Assembly (NCBI RefSeq): GCF_017352375.1
Contig: NZ_JAFEVR010000016.1
Span: 62,001 to 126,000, forward strand
DNA: 64,000 nucleotides
From: Mycolicibacterium sp. S2-37
Lineage (GTDB): Bacteria > Actinomycetota > Actinomycetes > Mycobacteriales > Mycobacteriaceae
Direction: 5' to 3'
Shown here: positions 49,169 to 56,782 of the stretch, piece after piece
Layout of the letters: every line of letters begins with the position of its first letter
Numbering within the stretch: the stretch's first letter is position 1
The notes under the pieces: model-generated
Seen by the model: only the letters and a program-made list of their open reading frames with translations
What the model was told of the DNA's origin: nothing
Database searches by the model: none
Position numbers and translations under genes: made by a program

Positions 49169-50546
49169 CCGGTAGCCGCCAGCCACCGCTGCCGGGCAGC
49201 TCGACCGCCTCGTCGGGTCCCCAGGAGCCTTGCCCGTACGCACGGGGCGACGGCGGCTCGTCGAGCACCGGCTGGCACACCTGCCAGAGGCGGTCGACCT
49301 CGCGGGCGCTGGTGAACAGCGTCTGGTCGCCGCGCATCACGTCGTACAGCAGCCGCTCGTAGGCCTCCATGGGTGTGCCGGTGACATCGGCGGTCAGGTC
49401 GACCGTCGTGAGTTCGTGGCTCGGTCCCGGCTTCTTGACCGTCAGCTGCACTCCGATCCCCGGCGAATCACCGAGTTCGAGAACGAGCTGCCCGTGCTCT
49501 TCGCCGAACGGGCCGTGGCCATTGCGGAACGTCAACGTGACGGTGTGCCGGGTGGCGGCCATCGCCTTCCCGGTGCGCAGGTAGAACGGGACGTCGCGCC
49601 AGCGGTCGGTGTCGACGAACGCCTCGAGCGCCACGAACGTCTCGACCTCGGACTTCTCGTCCACGTCGTCCTCGTCGCGGTAGCCGTCGTACTGGCCGAA
49701 CACCACGCGTTCGGGGTTCAGCGGCCGCAGCGCCTCGAACACCTCCGCCTTGCGGGTGCGCATTGATTCCGCGTCCAACCGCTGCGGCGGCTCCATCGCG
49801 ATGATCCCGAGCACCTGGCACAGGTGGGTCGAGATCATGTCGCGGAAGCAGCCCGTCGACTCGTAGAAGCTGCCGCGGCCCTCGGTGGTGAGCTCCTCGG
49901 GGATGTCGATCTGCACGCTGACGACGTGCTCGCGATGCCATGCGGGGCCGATCAGGCCGTTGGCGAACCGCAGCGCGGGGATGTTCTGCACCGCCTCCTT
50001 GCCCAGGAAGTGGTCGATCCGGAAGATCTGCTCTTCGTCGACGACGCCGTCGAGGGCTTGGGTCAGGTCGCGCGAACTCTGCAGGTCGGTGCCGAACGGC
50101 TTCTCGATCACCACGCGCGCACCGTCGGTCAGTTTCTCGCGACCGAGCATGCCGATCATCGACTCCATCGCCGCAGGTGGCACCGAGAGGTAGATCAGGG
50201 TGCGGGCGTCATCGCCGAATCCCTCCCTGGCCTCGCGGACGGCAGCGGCGAGATCGCTGCCGTCGTCGGCGTCTGAGGTTTGGAAGCTGATGCGGCTCAA
50301 CAGGTCCGACAGAATGTCGTCGTCGATGTCGTCGACCGTGTCGCGGAGGCCGTCGCCGACGGTCCGGCGGAACTCGTCGTCGCTGCCGGGGGAGTGGCGG
50401 CCCGATCCGATGATCGCGTAGTCGGTGGGCATCCGCCCCGCGGCGGCGAGCCGGTACAGCGCGGGGAACAGTTCGCGTTCCGCGAGATCGCCGGTGGCGC
50501 CGAACAGGACGATGACGTGCGGGGGTGGGCGGTGCTCGTCGGTCAT
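49161..50546 (-). CDS. zwf: Glucose-6-phosphate dehydrogenase
   Basis: A 461-residue Zwf that oxidises glucose-6-phosphate with NADP (or F-type cofactor) to 6-phosphogluconolactone. The NAD(P) site is VIVLFGATGDLAERELFP near residue 12, the active-site stretch is FRIDHFLGKEAVQN with the catalytic His, and KPFGTDLQSSRDL supplies the phosphate-binding Lys. The length is slightly shorter than the usual 470-510 residues, with the difference spread at the ends. Start ATG 50546 matches the family N-terminus; the frame continues open for another 200 codons upstream, but that is the antisense shadow of lpqJ. It is the first gene of a four-gene operon. Confidence 0.93.
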   Translation of the reverse strand: MTDEHRPPPHVIVLFGATGDLAERELFPALYRLAAAGRMPTDYAIIGSGRHSPGSDDEFRRTVGDGLRDTVDDIDDDILSDLLSRISFQTSDADDGSDLAAAVREAREGFGDDARTLIYLSVPPAAMESMIGMLGREKLTDGARVVIEKPFGTDLQSSRDLTQALDGVVDEEQIFRIDHFLGKEAVQNIPALRFANGLIGPAWHREHVVSVQIDIPEELTTEGRGSFYESTGCFRDMISTHLCQVLGIIAMEPPQRLDAESMRTRKAEVFEALRPLNPERVVFGQYDGYRDEDDVDEKSEVETFVALEAFVDTDRWRDVPFYLRTGKAMAATRHTVTLTFRNGHGPFGEEHGQLVLELGDSPGIGVQLTVKKPGPSHELTTVDLTADVTGTPMEAYERLLYDVMRGDQTLFTSAREVDRLWQVCQPVLDEPPSPRAYGQGSWGPDEAVELPGSGGWRLPDE

Positions 50547-50591
50547 GCCTGCGCATGTGCCCGGTGGGCGGTGAGCCCAAAACACTGATGA

Positions 50592-50603
50592 CTGACTAGT
50601 CAG
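50592..50603. promoter_or_regulatory. 12-bp palindrome upstream of zwf
   Basis: CTGACTAGTCAG is a perfect palindrome at the very end of lpqJ (overlapping its TGA) and about 46 bases upstream of the zwf ATG. It may be an operator for the zwf operon; the TGAC/GTCA core is similar to the TetR operator at 16510. Confidence 0.4.
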
Positions 50604-51151
50604 AAAGTCTCGACGCTCTCGATGGACACCACCATGCCGTGCCGGGTGCGGTCGTTGGTGAACCGCGTGCCGTCCTCGCCGGCGTCGATCGTCCAGCCCA
50701 CCGCCGAGTAGACGCGATAGTCGAGGGTGATCGCAGGGATGTCGCCGAGATTGCCCACCACCCACTCCAGGTCGCCGGCCGCGGTGAGCCGGACACCCGT
50801 CGCGGGGATACCGTCGATAACGGGAGCGCTGGTGAAGGGCGCTTCGCAGCCGACCTCGTCCGTGCTCAGCTGGCAGCGGGTCTTGCCGGACTTCGTCTGG
50901 ATGAACACCCAGCCGTTCTGGGGGGCGAGCGCCTCTGCGGGCGCCGGTGCCACCGGGGATGACGGGGACGGGGGCGGCGCGGGCGTGGACGGTGCGGGTG
51001 CCGCGGTGGGCGTACGGGTGGGCCGGGGAGTGGGCATGCTGGGCTCGGTCGGCGAGTCCGGACTGGTCACCGGCGTCCCGGTGATGTCGGACTGACAGCC
51101 GACCAGCGCGCCGACCGCCAGCGCGGTCGCCATGACCAGCCGTGCCCTCAC
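50600..51151 (-). CDS. lpqJ: Lipoprotein LpqJ-like
   Basis: A 183-residue lipoprotein. The signal (MRARLVMATALAVGALVGC) ends in the lipobox ALVGC, then a Pro/Thr/Ser-rich linker of about 50 residues, then a compact C-terminal domain with Cys pair (TRCQLSTDEVGCEAPF) and WTIDAGEDGTRFTNDRTRHG (partial). The domain has no known function. Its position after iniC on the opposite strand and its layout match M. tuberculosis lpqJ (Rv0344c). The ATG start 51151 gives a clean signal. It would be exported and anchored in the membrane by its lipid. Confidence 0.85.
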   Translation of the reverse strand: MRARLVMATALAVGALVGCQSDITGTPVTSPDSPTEPSMPTPRPTRTPTAAPAPSTPAPPPSPSSPVAPAPAEALAPQNGWVFIQTKSGKTRCQLSTDEVGCEAPFTSAPVIDGIPATGVRLTAAGDLEWVVGNLGDIPAITLDYRVYSAVGWTIDAGEDGTRFTNDRTRHGMVVSIESVETF

Positions 51152-51206
51152 AGGACAACCCTACGGCGAGTGGGGCGGATGTGGCTGCTGTGACGCGCCC
51201 CGGGCG

Positions 51207-51728
51207 TCAGTCCGATGACCGGTTGGCGTGCGGGTCCTCGAGGGCGGGAAGCGGGATCGACGGCGCCGCGGTCGACGCCGCCGACTCCGGACCCGCCGCG
51301 TTCGAGGGGGGCTTGCCCGACGGATCCTCGAGGCCGGTGGCCGCGGGATGGCCGGCGGCGATGTTGACGGTGCCGGGCGGTGGCGGGGCATCGACGCCGC
51401 CGGCAGAGATGCCGTAGAGGGCGTTGGAGCCGGTCAGGCTGTTGGGCGGTGGCGGGCTATTGCCGAGCGCATCGCCGGGCATACCGAACGCCGACTGCGC
51501 GGGGTCCACGGTCGCAGTGGCGTTGACCCCGCGAGCGTCGAACGCAGCCGGCGGTCCGACGAGAATCACGTTGTACGGGAAGCTGAAGCTACCGGGCTGC
51601 GGGTCGACGTTGCCCGGGATGTACGGCGGCGGCGACGGCTGGTCGAGCTGGGCGGAAGCAGCCGGGGCGAGGGGGACGGAGGCGGCGCCCGTGACCGCGA
51701 GGAGGCCTGCGATGCGGTGGGTGCGCAC
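51207..51728 (-). CDS. Secreted Pro-rich hypothetical protein
   Basis: A 173-residue protein with a signal peptide (MRTHRIAGLLAVTGAASVPL, cleavage likely after ASA) and a mature part rich in Pro, Gly, Ala and Ser, probably extended. The segment GSFSFPYNVILVGPPAAFDARGVNATATV (partial) may be a small folded core. No motif is recognised. GTG 51728 is the start, 2 bases after the stop of the porin gene, so the two are co-transcribed. A role in porin assembly or stability is possible but purely positional. Confidence 0.7.
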   Translation of the reverse strand: MRTHRIAGLLAVTGAASVPLAPAASAQLDQPSPPPYIPGNVDPQPGSFSFPYNVILVGPPAAFDARGVNATATVDPAQSAFGMPGDALGNSPPPPNSLTGSNALYGISAGGVDAPPPPGTVNIAAGHPAATGLEDPSGKPPSNAAGPESAASTAAPSIPLPALEDPHANRSSD

Positions 51729-51730
51729 GG

Positions 51731-52375
51731 TCAGATCTTGATCGGGTCGCCGTAGACGGCGAACTGGGTGTGGGCGGCTTCGGTCGAGATGCGCAGGTAT
51801 CCGTACGACCTGATGGTCACGTCACCTCCGCAGGCATCGGCCTTGATGTGAATGTTGTCGAGGTCGAGCATCGCCTGCCCGGAGGGTCCGAGCGCCATGT
51901 TCGACAGCGGTAGATCGACGATCACGCCGGGCTGCAGCACCGTCTGCACGAAGCCCGCGACGCCGGGCGCAACGCCGACGTTGCCGCTCACCGGGGAGCC
52001 GCCGCCGAAGCCGAGTGATGCGGTCGGCGCGACGCCCGCCGTGCCGCCGATCTGCAGTCCGGTGGATACGTCGGATTGGCAGCCGAGTTGATAGCCGACG
52101 ATGAAGATGCTGTCGGTGATGGGGCTGGACCCGCCGACCGCGGTGGCTGTCGCCGACACGGTGACGAAGCCTTCGCGGGAGTTCGTGGCATTGGCGAGGT
52201 TCGGGATCGAGTTGACGACCTCGCGGTCGAGCCGGATGTTGAGCGCCCAGCCGTCGCGCGAGAGTTTGTCATAGGTCTTCGACGCCATGGCAACGGGTTC
52301 GGCGTGCGCCGTCCCCGGGCCGAACATCGTCGTGACGGCTGTCAATGCTGCGACGGCGAGCGACCGTGTCCGCAT
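51731..52375 (-). CDS. MspA family porin
   Basis: A 214-residue outer-membrane-type porin of the MspA family. The signal peptide is MRTRSLAVAALTAVTTMFGP with cleavage near AHA. Recognised features are WALNIRLDREVVNSIPNLAN after the N-terminus, the SREGFVTVSATA strand, FIVGYQLGCQSDVSTGLQIGG (partial) as the central strand pair, and a C-terminal FAVYGDPIKI close to the MspA-type GEPW end. It should form an octameric channel in the mycolic-acid outer membrane for small hydrophilic solutes. An extra Cys pair occurs (Cys in LGCQSD and in DACGGD), which MspA itself lacks. I chose ATG 52375; an ATG 11 codons upstream is possible. Confidence 0.87.
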   Translation of the reverse strand: MRTRSLAVAALTAVTTMFGPGTAHAEPVAMASKTYDKLSRDGWALNIRLDREVVNSIPNLANATNSREGFVTVSATATAVGGSSPITDSIFIVGYQLGCQSDVSTGLQIGGTAGVAPTASLGFGGGSPVSGNVGVAPGVAGFVQTVLQPGVIVDLPLSNMALGPSGQAMLDLDNIHIKADACGGDVTIRSYGYLRISTEAAHTQFAVYGDPIKI

Positions 52376-52513
52376 CACGCCCCATTTCGGCTCATACCCG
52401 GTGTCCATCCCGGTGCTTGTTCCTCCGGCAAGCGAGGAGGCGCAGGACGTTAACGCACGTTCTTGAACGGGAGGCGAACCGCGCGTCGCTAACGATAACG
52501 ATTTTCATCGAAG

Positions 52514-52539
52514 GGAACAAATTCCGCACGGGGTCCGTT
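52514..52539 (+). promoter_or_regulatory. SigH-type promoter candidate for dnaK
   Basis: GGAACA (52514-52519) and GTT (52537-52539) separated by 17 bases match the SigH/SigE-type consensus (GGAAYA, N16-20, GTT). Mycobacterial dnaK is known to be under SigH control. A SigA-like TTGACA also occurs at 52581-52586. Confidence 0.6.
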
Positions 52540-52553
52540 GACCCCATCGACAA

Positions 52554-52574
52554 GTTGAGCGCAACGTACTCAAG
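52554..52574. promoter_or_regulatory. HAIR element 1 (HspR binding site)
   Basis: GTTGAGC-N7-ACTCAAG, against the HAIR consensus CTTGAGT-N7-ACTCAAG: the right arm is perfect and the left arm has two mismatches. It lies upstream of dnaK and a few bases before a TTGACA box, where HspR bound here would repress the operon. Confidence 0.85.
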
Positions 52575-52608
52575 TCTGAGTTGACAGAGCCGCATCGGGC
52601 GGAGCAGT

Positions 52609-52629
52609 CTTGAGTGTGGTCCGCTCAGA
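52609..52629. promoter_or_regulatory. HAIR element 2 (degenerate HspR binding site)
   Basis: CTTGAGT-N7-GCTCAGA: the left arm is perfect and the right arm retains CTCA. It is 55 bases downstream of the first element, so two HspR dimers could bind on the same side or roughly five helical turns apart. Confidence 0.7.
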
Positions 52630-52684
52630 CCCATAGACGTAGTTGTTCAGTACCAGGCAACACAGCAACATAGGAGGACACACC

Positions 52685-54544
52685 ATGGCTCGTGCGGTCG
52701 GAATCGACCTCGGGACCACCAACTCGGTCGTCGCGGTTCTCGAGGGTGGCGACCCCGTCGTCGTCGCCAATTCCGAGGGCTCGCGCACGACGCCGTCGGT
52801 CGTGGCGTTCGCACGCAACGGCGAGGTGCTGGTGGGTCAGCCCGCCAAGAACCAGGCGGTCACCAACGTCGACCGGACCATCCGGTCGGTCAAGCGCCAC
52901 ATGGGCACCGATTGGGCGCAGGAGATCGACGGTAAGAACTACACGCCGCAGGAGATCAGCGCCAGGACGCTGATGAAGCTCAAGCGCGACGCCGAGTCCT
53001 ACCTCGGCGAGGACATCACCGACGCGGTGATCACCGTGCCCGCGTACTTCAACGACGCCCAGCGCCAGGCCACCAAGGAAGCCGGCCAGATCGCCGGCCT
53101 CAACGTGCTGCGCATCGTCAACGAGCCGACCGCGGCCGCCCTGGCCTACGGCCTCGACAAGGGCGAGAAGGAACAGACCATCCTGGTGTTCGACCTCGGT
53201 GGCGGCACCTTCGACGTCTCGCTGCTCGAAATCGGCGAGGGCGTCGTGGAGGTCCGGGCCACCAGTGGTGACAACAACCTCGGTGGCGACGACTGGGATC
53301 AGCGCGTCGTCGACTGGCTGGTGGAGAAGTTCAAGAGCTCCAGCGGCATCGACCTGACCAAGGACAAGATGGCGATGCAACGGCTGCGCGAAGCGGCCGA
53401 GAAGGCGAAGATCGAGCTCAGCTCCAGCCAGAGCACCTCGATCAACCTGCCCTACATCACCGTCGACGCCGACAAGAATCCGCTGTTCCTCGACGAGCAG
53501 CTGACCCGGGCGGAATTCCAGCGCATCACCCAGGATCTGCTCGACCGCACCCGCAAGCCGTTCCAGCAGGTCATCAAGGACGCCGGGATCTCGGTCGCCG
53601 ACATCGACCACGTCGTGCTGGTGGGCGGCTCGACCCGGATGCCCGCGGTGTCCGACCTGGTCAAGGAGATGACCGGCGGCAAGGAGCCCAACAAGGGCGT
53701 GAACCCGGACGAGGTCGTCGCCGTCGGCGCGGCCCTGCAGGCCGGTGTGCTCAAGGGTGAGGTCAAGGACGTCCTGCTGCTCGACGTGACACCGCTGAGC
53801 CTGGGCATCGAGACCAAGGGTGGCGTGATGACCAAGCTCATCGAGCGCAACACCACGATCCCCACCAAGCGCTCGGAGACCTTCACCACGGCCGACGACA
53901 ATCAGCCGTCGGTGCAGATCCAGGTCTTCCAGGGCGAGCGTGAGATCGCCTCGCACAACAAGCTGCTCGGCAGCTTCGAGCTGACCGGTATCCCGCCGGC
54001 TCCCCGCGGTGTCCCGCAGATCGAGGTGACCTTCGACATCGACGCCAACGGCATCGTGCACGTCACCGCGAAGGACAAGGGCACCGGCAAGGAGAACACG
54101 ATCCGCATCCAGGAGGGCTCCGGCCTGTCCAAGGAGGAGATCGACCGGATGATCAAGGACGCCGAGGCGCACGCCGACGAGGACCGCAAGCGTCGCGAAG
54201 AGGCCGACGTCCGCAACCAGGCCGAGACGCTGGTCTATCAGACGGAGAAGTTCGTCAAGGAGCAGCGCGAGGCCGAAGGTGGCTCGAAGGTCCCGGAGGA
54301 GACGCTCAGCAAGGTCGACGCGGCCGTCGCCGATGCGAAGACGGCGCTCGCCGGCACCGACATCGGCGCGATCAAGTCGGCGATGGAGAAGCTCGGCGAG
54401 GAGAGCCAGGCACTCGGCCAGGCGATCTACGAGTCCACCCAGGCCGAACAGGCCGCCGGCGGCTCGGATTCCGGTGGCTCCAGCTCCGGTGACAACGATG
54501 TCGTCGACGCCGAAGTCGTTGAGGATGACCAGGAGCGCAAGTGA
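52685..54544 (+). CDS. dnaK: Molecular chaperone DnaK (Hsp70)
   Basis: A 619-residue DnaK. ATP-binding motifs are AVGIDLGTTNSVVAV at the start, ILVFDLGGGTFDVSLLEIG for phosphate 2 and VVLVGGSTRMPAV for the adenosine motif. The conserved NEPTAAALAYGLDKG connect segment and DVTPLSLGIET linker separate the ATPase from the substrate-binding domain; the lid ends with an acidic, Gly/Ser-rich tail ending in DDQERK. The true start is ATG 52685, with GGAGG 7 bases upstream; an in-frame ATG 14 codons earlier is spurious. It heads the operon dnaK-grpE-dnaJ-hspR, regulated by HspR through HAIR sites. Confidence 0.99.
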   Translation: MARAVGIDLGTTNSVVAVLEGGDPVVVANSEGSRTTPSVVAFARNGEVLVGQPAKNQAVTNVDRTIRSVKRHMGTDWAQEIDGKNYTPQEISARTLMKLKRDAESYLGEDITDAVITVPAYFNDAQRQATKEAGQIAGLNVLRIVNEPTAAALAYGLDKGEKEQTILVFDLGGGTFDVSLLEIGEGVVEVRATSGDNNLGGDDWDQRVVDWLVEKFKSSSGIDLTKDKMAMQRLREAAEKAKIELSSSQSTSINLPYITVDADKNPLFLDEQLTRAEFQRITQDLLDRTRKPFQQVIKDAGISVADIDHVVLVGGSTRMPAVSDLVKEMTGGKEPNKGVNPDEVVAVGAALQAGVLKGEVKDVLLLDVTPLSLGIETKGGVMTKLIERNTTIPTKRSETFTTADDNQPSVQIQVFQGEREIASHNKLLGSFELTGIPPAPRGVPQIEVTFDIDANGIVHVTAKDKGTGKENTIRIQEGSGLSKEEIDRMIKDAEAHADEDRKRREEADVRNQAETLVYQTEKFVKEQREAEGGSKVPEETLSKVDAAVADAKTALAGTDIGAIKSAMEKLGEESQALGQAIYESTQAEQAAGGSDSGGSSSGDNDVVDAEVVEDDQERK

Positions 54545-55194
54545 CTCAGCATGAGCCGCAGGAACCGGTGACCGTCACCGACAAGCGACGCATCGATCCG
54601 AAGACCGGCGAAGTTCGTGAGCCGGCCGGTGGGCAGGAGCGAAGCGACCCGGCGCCGGACGCCGGCCCGGCCCCCGACGCCCCACCGGCCGACACCGACG
54701 AGGTGGCCGAGCTCAGGAGCACTCTGCAGCGCGTCAAGGCGGAGTACGACAACTACCGCAAGCGCACGCTGCGCGATCAGCAGCTGATCGCCGACCGCGC
54801 GAAGGTCGCCGTCGTCAGTCAGCTGCTCGGGGTCATCGACGACCTCGATCGGGCGCGCAGCCATGGTGACCTCGAGTCGGGCCCGCTGCGGGCAGTGGCA
54901 GACAAGCTGATCGGCGCGCTCGAGCAGATCGGCCTGACAGCGTTCGGCGCGGAGGGCGACGAGTTCGACCCCGCGCTGCACGAGGCCGTCCAGCACGAGG
55001 GCGACGGCAGCCACCCGGTCGTCGGAACCGTGATGCGACGCGGCTACAAGGTCGGGGAGACGGTCGTCCGGCACGCGATGGTCGGTGTCGTGGACGAGGT
55101 GCCATCGGCACCGGGGGCAGACGACACGACCCAGATCGACAGCGGTCCGACCTCCATGGCCCCAGAATCAAGTCCAGAATCAGACAACAACTAG
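54541..55194 (+). CDS. grpE: Nucleotide exchange factor GrpE
   Basis: A 217-residue GrpE that releases ADP from DnaK. The N-terminus is Pro/Asp-rich and disordered, the long dimer helix includes LRSTLQRVKAEYDNYRKRTL, and the C-terminal beta domain has FDPALHEAVQHEGDG and VVGTVMRRGYKVGETVVRHAMV (partial), the hallmark of the family. GTG 54541 overlaps the dnaK TGA (GTGA). Confidence 0.97.
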   Translation: MTQHEPQEPVTVTDKRRIDPKTGEVREPAGGQERSDPAPDAGPAPDAPPADTDEVAELRSTLQRVKAEYDNYRKRTLRDQQLIADRAKVAVVSQLLGVIDDLDRARSHGDLESGPLRAVADKLIGALEQIGLTAFGAEGDEFDPALHEAVQHEGDGSHPVVGTVMRRGYKVGETVVRHAMVGVVDEVPSAPGADDTTQIDSGPTSMAPESSPESDNN

Positions 55195-55217
55195 CGACAA
55201 CGAGGAGGTGACGCGGC

Positions 55218-56399
55218 ATGGTCCAACGAGAGTGGGTCGAAAAAGACTTCTACAAGGTGCTCGGCGTCTCCTCGGACGCCAGCGAGGATGAGATCAAGCG
55301 GGTCGCGCGAAAGCTGCTCGCCGAGAATCATCCGGACCGCAACCCGGACAACGCCGCCGCCGACGAGCGGTACAAGGAGGTCGGCGAGGCCAGGGACGTG
55401 CTGTCCGATCCCGTCAAGCGCAAGGAGTACGACGAGACCCGCCGGCTGTTCGCCGGCGGCGGCTTCGGGCGCGGCCGCTTCAACGGCGGTGGCGGGTTCG
55501 GTGGCGGCGCGACCTACGGGTCCGACGGCGTCGAGTTCAACCTCAACGATCTGTTCGACGCCGCCGGCCAGACCGGCGGCGCGAACATCGGTGATCTGTT
55601 CGGTGGTCTGTTCGGCCGGGGCGCATCGCCCCGGCCGAGCCGGCCACGGCGGGGCAACGACCTGGAAACCGAGACGGAACTGTCGTTCCTCGAGGCGACC
55701 AAGGGCGTGGCGATGCCGCTGCGGCTCACCAGCCCCGCGCCGTGTACGAACTGCCACGGCAGCGGCGCGCGGCCGGGCACCAGCCCGAAGGTGTGCCCGA
55801 ACTGCAACGGCGCCGGCGTGATCAACCGCAACCAGGGCGCCTTCGGATTCTCCGAACCGTGCACCGAGTGCAAGGGCAGCGGCTCGATCATCGAGCACCC
55901 CTGCGGCGAGTGCAAAGGCACCGGGGTGACCACCAGAACCCGCACCATCAACGTCCGGATCCCACCCGGCGTCGAGGACGGTCAGCGCATCCGGCTGGCC
56001 GGCCAGGGCGAGGCCGGGCTGCGGGGTGCACCCTCGGGCGACCTGTACGTCACCGTCCACGTCCGCCCGGACAAGGTGTTCGGCCGCGACGGCGACGACC
56101 TCACCGTGACCGTCCCCGTCAGCTTCCACGAATTGGCGCTCGGCACAACGCTTTCGGTGCCGACACTGGAGGGCAAGGTCGGGGTTCGGGTGCCCAAGGG
56201 CACGTCGGACGGTCGCATCCTGCGGGTACGCGGACGCGGTGTGCCCAAACGCTCGGGTGGGCACGGTGACCTGCTGGTGACGGTCAAGGTGGCGGTGCCG
56301 CCCAACCTGGAGGGTGAGGCGGCCGAGGCGCTGGAGGCCTACGCGAAGGCGGAGCGGGCGAGCGGATTCGACCCGCGGGCCGGATGGGCAGGTGCGTGA
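55218..56399 (+). CDS. dnaJ: Co-chaperone DnaJ
   Basis: A 393-residue type I DnaJ. The J domain (residues about 10-75) has the HPD tripeptide in AENHPDRNPDN, which triggers DnaK ATP hydrolysis. A Gly/Phe-rich region follows (GGGFGRGRFNGGGGFGGG, partial), then the four zinc-binding repeats CTNCHGSG, CPNCNGAG, CTECKGSG and CGECKGTG. Substrate-binding and dimer domains complete it. This is the DnaJ1-type gene linked to dnaK and hspR. ATG 55218 follows GAGGAGGTG. The stop overlaps the hspR start (TGATG). Confidence 0.98.
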   Translation: MVQREWVEKDFYKVLGVSSDASEDEIKRVARKLLAENHPDRNPDNAAADERYKEVGEARDVLSDPVKRKEYDETRRLFAGGGFGRGRFNGGGGFGGGATYGSDGVEFNLNDLFDAAGQTGGANIGDLFGGLFGRGASPRPSRPRRGNDLETETELSFLEATKGVAMPLRLTSPAPCTNCHGSGARPGTSPKVCPNCNGAGVINRNQGAFGFSEPCTECKGSGSIIEHPCGECKGTGVTTRTRTINVRIPPGVEDGQRIRLAGQGEAGLRGAPSGDLYVTVHVRPDKVFGRDGDDLTVTVPVSFHELALGTTLSVPTLEGKVGVRVPKGTSDGRILRVRGRGVPKRSGGHGDLLVTVKVAVPPNLEGEAAEALEAYAKAERASGFDPRAGWAGA

Positions 56400-56782
56400 T
56401 GACCAAGCGCGCCGACGACGCCAGGACCTTCCTGATCTCGGTGGCCGCTGAACTGGCCGGTATGCACGCGCAGACGCTGCGCACCTACGACCGGCTCGGG
56501 TTGGTCAGCCCGCAGCGCAGTTCCGGTGGCGGACGGCGTTATTCGCAACGCGACGTCGACCTGCTGCGGGAGGTGCAGCGGCTCTCGCAGGACGAGGGCG
56601 TCAACCTCGCGGGCATCAAGCGCATCATCGAGCTGACCAATCAGGTCGAGGCGCTGCAGTCGCGGATCGGCGAACTGGTCCGCGAGGTCGAGGAACTGCG
56701 CGCCACGCAGCGACGTGACGTGGCCGTACCGGCGAAGAGCACCGCGCTGGTGGTCTGGAAGCCCCGCCAGGGCCGTCGCTAG
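56399..56782 (+). CDS. hspR: Heat-shock repressor HspR (MerR family)
   Basis: A 127-residue MerR-family repressor. The N-terminal winged helix-turn-helix includes AAELAGMHAQTLRTYDRLGLV and RRYSQRDVDLLREVQRL, followed by a coiled-coil LTNQVEALQSRIGELVREVEEL (partial) for dimerisation. It represses its own operon by binding the HAIR elements upstream of dnaK, and DnaK acts as co-repressor in actinobacteria. ATG 56399 overlaps the dnaJ TGA. Its TAG stop shares the bases CTAG (56779-56782) with the TAG of the convergent epimerase gene. Confidence 0.96.
   Translation: MTKRADDARTFLISVAAELAGMHAQTLRTYDRLGLVSPQRSSGGGRRYSQRDVDLLREVQRLSQDEGVNLAGIKRIIELTNQVEALQSRIGELVREVEELRATQRRDVAVPAKSTALVVWKPRQGRR

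Larger units (their letters stand above)
52376..52684. other. Intergenic region between the porin and dnaK
   Basis: About 309 bases between divergent genes. It holds the dnaK promoter elements described separately (SigH-like at 52514 and two HAIR sites). It also contains a GATAACGATTTTCATC stretch (52494-52509) that loosely resembles a Fur/Zur box, about 120 bases upstream of the porin start. Confidence 0.6.

Noticed and set aside
49161..51158. Long zwf-frame extension to 51158
   Set aside because: The extra 200 codons are antisense-type Arg/His-rich sequence over lpqJ, and the family N-terminus starts at 50546.
52625..54172. 515-residue open frame antisense to dnaK
   Set aside because: Antisense long frames opposite dnaK are a well-known codon-bias artefact; no ribosome binding site or motif is present.
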